Shown here: in pieces, positions 5,646 through 9,637 of the stretch
Layout: each line of letters opens with the position of its first letter
Numbering within the stretch: the stretch's first letter is position 1
Source of the DNA: a bacterium
Lineage (GTDB): Bacteria > Orphanbacterota > Orphanbacteria > Orphanbacterales > Orphanbacteraceae
DNA: 9,637 bases
Direction: 5' to 3'
NCBI GenBank assembly: GCA_025782575.1
Contig: JALGYY010000006.1
Location: 1 to 9,637 of the forward strand
The notes under the pieces: generated by a model
Seen by the model: only the letters and a program-made list of their open reading frames with translations
Database searches by the model: none
What the model was told of the DNA's origin: nothing
Made by a program: the position numbers and the translations under genes

Positions 5646-7520
5646 CTATTCCCCCGCCTCCTCCCCATCGAAAAAGCGGCGGCACCAGAGTTCGATGCCC
5701 ATAAGCGTCCAGATGATACTGAAATAGTCATCGTTCCCGTTCATGTGGTCATTGACGATCCGCTTCACTTCGCCCGCATTCATGATTCCACGGTCGGCGA
5801 CCCGTTTGCTCAACAACGTCGAGGTCAGCTTCTGTTTCAAAGCGCCCCGAAGCCAGTCGGTTGTCACGATGGTCGCCCGCTCGTCCCGAAACCGGTACCG
5901 TCCGCCGGTCCAACGGCTCAGCCGAGACTTGAGCTGCCGGCGGCGCCAGGACCAGAAAGTCTGGAGGAGCGACGGATTCGCAGGCATGCCGGTCCCGTGG
6001 TGAGGGATGTGATCCAGATCGGGCGCCAGCCGATGAATGAGCTCGTGTACGCACCCCGAGTCCACATAATGACTGGGAGGAGCCTCGAACATGCAAGTGA
6101 CAAGATCGTAATCGCTGAGCGGCTGGCGCACCTCGACCTGGGTCCTCATGAAAGAGCCGCCGGTTCCGCTGAATCGTCTAAGGCGCTCTGTGATCGACGT
6201 GCGCCATGCCCTCTGAGGGGCGAACGCCGGAAAACCGCTCCCGAGCGACTCCCGATATCCCGGCTGGGGATCCTCTCGCATGGCATCGATGTAGGGATCG
6301 TGGAAGAGGCGCTCGGGGAGGAGCGACTTCACAATCGCCTCCCTCCTCCCGAATACGTGATGCCTCAGAAACTCCTCCTCCGAAGAGGGTGCCAGCACAT
6401 CGAATCCGGGCACCGGATACATATAGAATGAGAGGCTGCCGGTCGGTATTCCTTCGAGCACCACAGGAGAGTGTTTTCGGATCAACGGAAGCAGAGCGCC
6501 GATCTGGCAATGTCTTGGGGAAACCATACAATCGGTGAACCAGTTATAGGCGTCCAGATGTTCCAGAAAGAGTGCCGGCTTGATTTCCAACTCATGATGA
6601 CGGGTACCGAGAACACCGGCGACCATCCGGGCATACTTTAGATCACGACACCCTCTCTCGCCGAATGTATAGGTGTGAATCGATCTGTGTTCATGCGGGA
6701 TGCCGGCCATCATGATACGAGTATCCATGCCGCCGCTCAGCGTGGAGCCTGCCCCGGGCGGTTTGCGAACGGCGTGATCCATGGCGCGAGCGAGGAGCGG
6801 CTTGTATTCCTCCAACCATTCCCCGGTGGTGCGAACCGAAAAACTTTCGGGGAATGAGAGTCTCCAGTATTCCTGAATCTCAATCCGGCCATCCCGCCAT
6901 CGAAGAGCTGATGCCGGAGGAACCAGACTCACCCCTTCGATCGTCGTACGATTGCCGAACACATGCTGAAAGTGAATGAGATCGGCGATCGCCACCGGGT
7001 CGATAGTGCATCCGAACTCAGGAAAGGCGAGCACCCCTTTGACTTCGGGAAAGAATGCGAACCCACCCGGGATTGCCGCGTAGACGACCTGGCGGCTCCC
7101 CCACCTGTCGGTCACAATGACGAATTCACCCTTCCGCTCGTCGTGCGCTGCGAAGGCCCAGCTCCCGCTGATATCAGCAAATCCCTCAGGCCCTTCCAGC
7201 AGAAACAGCTTCAGAAAGAGTTCCGGCTCGCTCGTCATTTCTGAAATCGAAACGCCCTGCGCAATCAACCGGGCCTTGATCTGATCCGGATCATGCGCCT
7301 CACCATCGAGAACAAATCGGATTCCTGTTTTCTCGTCGACCAGAGGCTGTTCGACATCATGGAGCAATCCGAGATGGACGACTCCCAGGCCGCACTGATC
7401 TCCGGCCCGGTTATCAACTTTGCAATAGGATGTATGACAGAGGAGCCGGGCGATGTGATCGACCACCTGTTCGGCATTCCGGCCGGATCGACTGCTCATG
7501 AATCCGAAAATTCCCGCCAT
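5646..7520 (-). CDS. Asparagine-synthetase-like protein without glutaminase cysteine
   Basis: The 624-residue protein has the two-domain AsnB layout: an Ntn-type amidotransferase-like domain (about 1-215) and an ATP-pyrophosphatase synthetase domain (about 235-600). The synthetase domain has the PP-loop LSGGMDTR (261-268). A C-terminal part around EVRQPLSDYDLV resembles the family's conserved C-terminal helices. It begins MAGIFGF where true glutamine-dependent enzymes have Met-Cys-Gly-Ile, so the catalytic Cys2 is Ala and glutamine hydrolysis is not expected. The second loop, normally EGxGGDE, is EGIPTGS (356-362), losing the acidic residue. The protein may use ammonia or an amine, form an intramolecular amide as beta-lactam synthetase and lasso cyclase do, or be non-catalytic. 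The ATG at 7520 is chosen over an upstream in-frame ATG at 7613. The longer start would overlap the preceding gene, whereas 7520 begins at the family's first residue and has AGGGAG 4 bases upstream. It lies 32 bases after the glycosyltransferase-like gene. Confidence 0.85.
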   Translation of the reverse strand: MAGIFGFMSSRSGRNAEQVVDHIARLLCHTSYCKVDNRAGDQCGLGVVHLGLLHDVEQPLVDEKTGIRFVLDGEAHDPDQIKARLIAQGVSISEMTSEPELFLKLFLLEGPEGFADISGSWAFAAHDERKGEFVIVTDRWGSRQVVYAAIPGGFAFFPEVKGVLAFPEFGCTIDPVAIADLIHFQHVFGNRTTIEGVSLVPPASALRWRDGRIEIQEYWRLSFPESFSVRTTGEWLEEYKPLLARAMDHAVRKPPGAGSTLSGGMDTRIMMAGIPHEHRSIHTYTFGERGCRDLKYARMVAGVLGTRHHELEIKPALFLEHLDAYNWFTDCMVSPRHCQIGALLPLIRKHSPVVLEGIPTGSLSFYMYPVPGFDVLAPSSEEEFLRHHVFGRREAIVKSLLPERLFHDPYIDAMREDPQPGYRESLGSGFPAFAPQRAWRTSITERLRRFSGTGGSFMRTQVEVRQPLSDYDLVTCMFEAPPSHYVDSGCVHELIHRLAPDLDHIPHHGTGMPANPSLLQTFWSWRRRQLKSRLSRWTGGRYRFRDERATIVTTDWLRGALKQKLTSTLLSKRVADRGIMNAGEVKRIVNDHMNGNDDYFSIIWTLMGIELWCRRFFDGEEAGE

Positions 7521-7524
7521 TCCA

Positions 7525-7530
7525 CTCCCT
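7525..7530 (-). promoter_or_regulatory. Ribosome binding site that decides the asparagine-synthetase-like start
   Basis: The minus strand reads AGGGAG, with a short 4-base spacer before the ATG at 7520-7518. Together with the MAGIFGF opening it favours this start over 7613. Confidence 0.55.
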
Positions 7531-7552
7531 GACCTGAATGTGCTGCCGGGTG

Positions 7553-8638
7553 TCAGCCCGTCGCGTGATCGAGAATCAGGCGTGCCGCTTTTGCCGCACC
7601 GCCGGTTACGCAAGTTATCGGCGGGGCAGCCGCTCGTTCCAGCTCATTCAGCGCGCCCGCCACGTCACCATGGTAAAGCTGCTCAATCGTAATCTTCGCC
7701 GCCCGCAGGTAGCGCTCGATACCCTCCACAAGATACGGATACTCGGGGAAATCAAGCCGCTCCGCATAGACCATGGGAGTCTGATTGGCGGCGCACTCCG
7801 ATACGATCCCGAATCCCGGTTTGGTGATCACAGCATCTACAGATGCGACCAGATCCGCAAAGGGAAAATCAGTCCTGCTGAGCGTCGCCACTCCCGGCGC
7901 CGATATCCGGAGCGGTTCCACTGCAAGGAAATGCCAATCCTCGGCCGAGGTGAGCCGGGCGGTCGCCGCCTCATCCCATTCAAGCGATGCAAATGACAGC
8001 AGACCGAGTCTTTTGTGCGGATCGAGACCGGTATGCTCGAGAATCTCGCCCTTCCGGTTTTCCCCCGGTTCGGTAACCACAGGCACATCGATACGATTGG
8101 GGAACGCGCTCATCGGTTCCGCGAACGGAAGCCTGATCAAAAGATCGGCTTTCCCGTAGGCACGTTCGAAGAGGCCGGCGTAGTCATCCCAGTCGCTCGT
8201 CCGGCCTTCGATCTCTCGATAGATGAAGTCCCACCCGAAGTTCCCCGCCGCGATGGCCGGGATGCCGAGAGCCCGGGCCGCCATGAGCGGTATTCCCGGG
8301 ATATCGCAAACAACAGCCGACGCTTCCCGCCTCCCGAGATACTCCGATTCCTGCTCCACCAGACCACCCCAGTCAGCGCTCAACACGTGGAGCGCTTCGC
8401 CGGTCGCCTGCAAGTCTGACTTCATCGAATCGACCTGCACCAGCCCGACGTCGAACGAATCGGGCCGGATCTCGACACGGCCTCCCGTCAGTCGTGACCG
8501 GATCAGACCATCGGGAAGGCTGGTTACCAGAGTGATCGGCGTGCCGGGCGAATGCTCGGTCAACGCGTTCACGATTGCACATGAACGAACCCCATGACCG
8601 TAACCGTGCGCCGTAATGTAGTAGATGATCGGATTCAT
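7553..8638 (-). CDS. GT-B glycosyltransferase-like protein, L-arabinokinase N-terminal type
   Basis: The 361-residue protein has an N-terminal Rossmann motif HGYGHGVRS (11-19; the G-x-G-H-x-x-R pattern of MurG/UGT-like GT-B folds). In the C-terminal half it has KPGFGIVSE (273-281), which resembles the nucleotide-sugar-binding segment of GT28/GT1 proteins. Segments DVGLVQVDS (63-71), NFGWDFIY (133-140) and LLIRLPFAEPMSAFP (166-180) closely resemble the N-terminal domain of plant-type L-arabinokinases. The GHMP/galactokinase domain that follows in those enzymes is absent here. There is no signal peptide or membrane segment. Activity is unproven: glycosyl transfer to a cytoplasmic or lipid acceptor is the simplest reading. 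The ATG at 8638 fits the family's N-terminus, although only a weak purine-rich AGAG lies about 12 bases upstream. It probably forms a unit with the asparagine-synthetase-like gene 32 bases downstream. Confidence 0.82.
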   Translation of the reverse strand: MNPIIYYITAHGYGHGVRSCAIVNALTEHSPGTPITLVTSLPDGLIRSRLTGGRVEIRPDSFDVGLVQVDSMKSDLQATGEALHVLSADWGGLVEQESEYLGRREASAVVCDIPGIPLMAARALGIPAIAAGNFGWDFIYREIEGRTSDWDDYAGLFERAYGKADLLIRLPFAEPMSAFPNRIDVPVVTEPGENRKGEILEHTGLDPHKRLGLLSFASLEWDEAATARLTSAEDWHFLAVEPLRISAPGVATLSRTDFPFADLVASVDAVITKPGFGIVSECAANQTPMVYAERLDFPEYPYLVEGIERYLRAAKITIEQLYHGDVAGALNELERAAAPPITCVTGGAAKAARLILDHATG

Positions 8639-8967
8639 GATGATTTCAATCTCTATTGTAACCGATCGATTGCAGTCGACCTAGTATCGATCAATCTGTC
8701 TGCACTCACTTCTATGGAGTGAAATTCGCTTAGCGAGCTCATCCCCCGCCAGATTGACAACTAACCAGGCAGGCGGATCTGTTCGGCCGGGCCATGGCGA
8801 AGTGTCCGAAGATTTGAGAGATGGTTTTCAATGGCCGTCTCACCCCCCGAAGATCGTACCGATTCGGACGATTGCAAGAGAATTGAAACTGTCCGCCCAC
8901 GTATTAATTCTCACAGTCCACTTCCCCTGTTCCAAGTTCAGCGTTTCGCGTCATACTCCCCGGCCGA
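8639..8967. other. Gene-poor intergenic stretch
   Basis: These 329 bases lie between the end of the HNH remnant and the start of the glycosyltransferase-like gene. I see no credible coding region. The only frame of note (8754-8981, plus strand, 75 codons) has no ribosome binding site or family resemblance. Minus-strand TACAAT at 8660-8655 could be a -10 box for the glycosyltransferase-like gene but has no matching -35. Short inverted repeats occur, for example GAGAATT at 8878-8884 with AATTCTC at 8906-8912 (21-base loop) and TCGCT/AGCGA near 8728-8738, none with a T tract. Confidence 0.6.
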
Positions 8968-9534
8968 TCAACGGGTTATGAGTGACATCTCTCGAGCCGC
9001 CAATCGGTTATGTTTGCCGCAGAGAAGGCGCAGATTCTTGAGGGAGTGCTCTCCGCCCAGGCAAAACGGCGTGATGTGATCGATCTGCAGGTGAGCGGTC
9101 GAGTCACACTGCATGCCGAGAGAACTGGTGTACGTACACCGCCCATTGTCGCGGGTGAACACCGCATCCCTCAGTTGGGCGGGAATGTGACGTGAGCGAC
9201 CGGTCGAAATCCGTGATCGCTCACCTGAAGAATTCCTCTCACTTGCCGACTTTGCCCCGCTCGCGGTTGCCGGTTTGTCCGGCGATTTGTTCTGCGACCT
9301 ACTCTGCTTCCTTGCTTCTCTCTTCTTCCGCCGTGCCTCTTTCCGCTCAGGATCGCGCTTCTCCAGCAGGTCCTTGATTGCTCTTCCCATAATCGCCTCC
9401 ACATTCCAGCTTCGGGAGCAGACCGTCTTCGCCCGCTCCAGATCCCGGCAGAACTCTTCGCTCACTGAGAACCGGATTTCATAGCGCTGCTCCTGCTCTT
9501 GTTGCTGATCCTGTCGGGAATCGCTACCAACGGA
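8968..9534 (-). pseudogene. HNH endonuclease, 3' remnant truncated by an insertion sequence
   Basis: About 188 codons remain. They begin with a Gln/Glu-rich stretch, then YEIRFSVSEEF and a helical segment, matching the 'sensor-like' region that precedes the nuclease domain in a large family of bacterial HNH proteins. A Lys/Arg/Ser/Gln-rich linker follows, then the HNH domain itself. In the domain RHIPAQLRDAVF leads into GRCTYT, then LQIDHITPF (catalytic His, codon 9078-9076), LKNLRLLC (Asn) and KHN (last His). Family members are normally about 350-400 residues with an N-terminal alpha-helical domain; that part is missing. Upstream of 9534 the frame continues only through the insertion sequence end (to an ATG at 9624), giving unrelated residues. 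The nuclease domain is intact, so a short product started inside the element (for example ATG at 9564) cannot be excluded. Confidence 0.7.
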
Positions 9535-9550
9535 GGCTGTCCAAAAAGTC
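9535..9550 (+). repeat. Putative terminal inverted repeat of the insertion sequence
   Basis: GGCTGTCCAAAAAGTC begins with GGCTGTCC followed by an A tract, a common style of insertion sequence terminus. The partner copy is not in the window, so repeat status is inferred. Confidence 0.45.
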
Positions 9551-9602
9551 TGATTCGCTGGCATATTTTCGTTATTCTGGGCAGAAGTGAAGGAGGGCCA
9601 GG

Positions 9603-9637
9603 ATGAGCAAGTTCCGCACGCCACGAGATCGGCACCA
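9603..9637 (+). CDS. Transposase, N-terminal fragment
   Basis: ATG at 9603 is preceded by AAGGAGG (9590-9596) with a 6-base spacer, the best ribosome binding site in the window. Eleven full codons read MSKFRTPRDRH before the edge. The pattern of an early aromatic, then Arg-rich residues, resembles the N-terminus of IS1182-like transposases, but eleven residues cannot settle the family. The position just inside a putative inverted repeat supports a transposase. Confidence 0.5.
   Translation, partial: MSKFRTPRDRH

Larger units (their letters stand above)
9535..9637 (+). mobile_element. Left end of an insertion sequence, running off the right edge
   Basis: The sequence GGCTGTCCAAAAAGTC at 9535-9550 looks like a terminal inverted repeat of a transposase-encoding insertion sequence. 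It stands exactly where resemblance to the HNH family stops. A transposase-like start with an excellent ribosome binding site follows 68 bases in. The other end, second inverted repeat and target duplication lie outside the window, so boundaries and family are not proven. Confidence 0.6.

Noticed and set aside
5547-6431. Plus-strand 294-codon frame opposite the asparagine-synthetase-like gene
   Set aside because: It is antisense to clear family motifs on the minus strand, and has no recognisable domain of its own.
7521-7613. N-terminal extension of the asparagine-synthetase-like protein to an ATG at 7613
   Set aside because: It would overlap the glycosyltransferase-like gene by 61 bases and add residues with no family resemblance. 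The internal ATG at 7520 begins at the conserved N-terminal residue and has a ribosome binding site.
7553-8638. Lasso peptide or beta-lactam biosynthetic cluster reading of the GT-B/AsnB-like pair
   Set aside because: No precursor peptide, B-protease, exporter or carboxyethylarginine-synthase-like gene is present in the window, so only a distant relationship of the synthetase domain can be claimed.
8878-8912. 7-bp inverted repeat GAGAATT/AATTCTC
   Set aside because: The stem is AT-rich with a 21-base loop and no following T tract, so it is compatible with chance.
8754-8981. Plus-strand 75-codon frame in the gene-poor region
   Set aside because: It has no ribosome binding site and no domain or signal features, and it runs into the end of the HNH remnant.

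Overview
The window is bacterial, with dense gene packing, Shine-Dalgarno sites, short intergenic gaps and one coupled gene overlap. Base composition is moderately GC-rich. No gene fixes the species. The HNH nuclease type at the right edge and the membrane glycosyltransferase-like/TPR fusion are, from general knowledge, common in environmental lineages such as Myxococcota-like bacteria and candidate phyla, so an uncultured environmental bacterium is a reasonable but unproven guess. No tRNA, rRNA or CRISPR array was seen.

Left edge (1-863): a possible gene fragment leaves the window on the minus strand. Divergent from it is a plus-strand gene for a secreted protein of unknown function (160-777). 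Its stop overlaps the end of the next gene tail to tail, and a likely terminator for it lies inside that neighbour.

Centre (758-5520, minus strand, read right to left): four tightly packed genes form a probable operon. They encode an M29 metallo-aminopeptidase, a DHH-family phosphoesterase (NrnA-like), a Maf/YceF-type nucleotide pyrophosphatase, and a large polytopic membrane protein with a C-terminal TPR domain. The first three are peptide, oligonucleotide and nucleotide clean-up enzymes. The fourth starts with GTG inside the end of the Maf gene and so is probably translationally coupled to it. A consensus -10 box and a strong ribosome binding site precede the aminopeptidase gene.

Right centre (5607-8638, minus strand): a two-gene unit encodes a GT-B glycosyltransferase-like protein resembling the N-terminal half of L-arabinokinase, then an asparagine-synthetase-like protein. 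The latter lacks the glutaminase cysteine and has a changed second nucleotide-binding loop. A likely terminator follows it. This pair is the most interesting part of the window: it could activate and amidate or ligate a sugar-acid or peptide substrate, but nothing in the sequence names the substrate.

Right edge (8639-9637): a gene-poor stretch is followed by the 3' part of an HNH endonuclease gene (minus strand). Its 5' part appears to be cut off by an insertion sequence whose left end and transposase start (plus strand) occupy the last ~100 bases.
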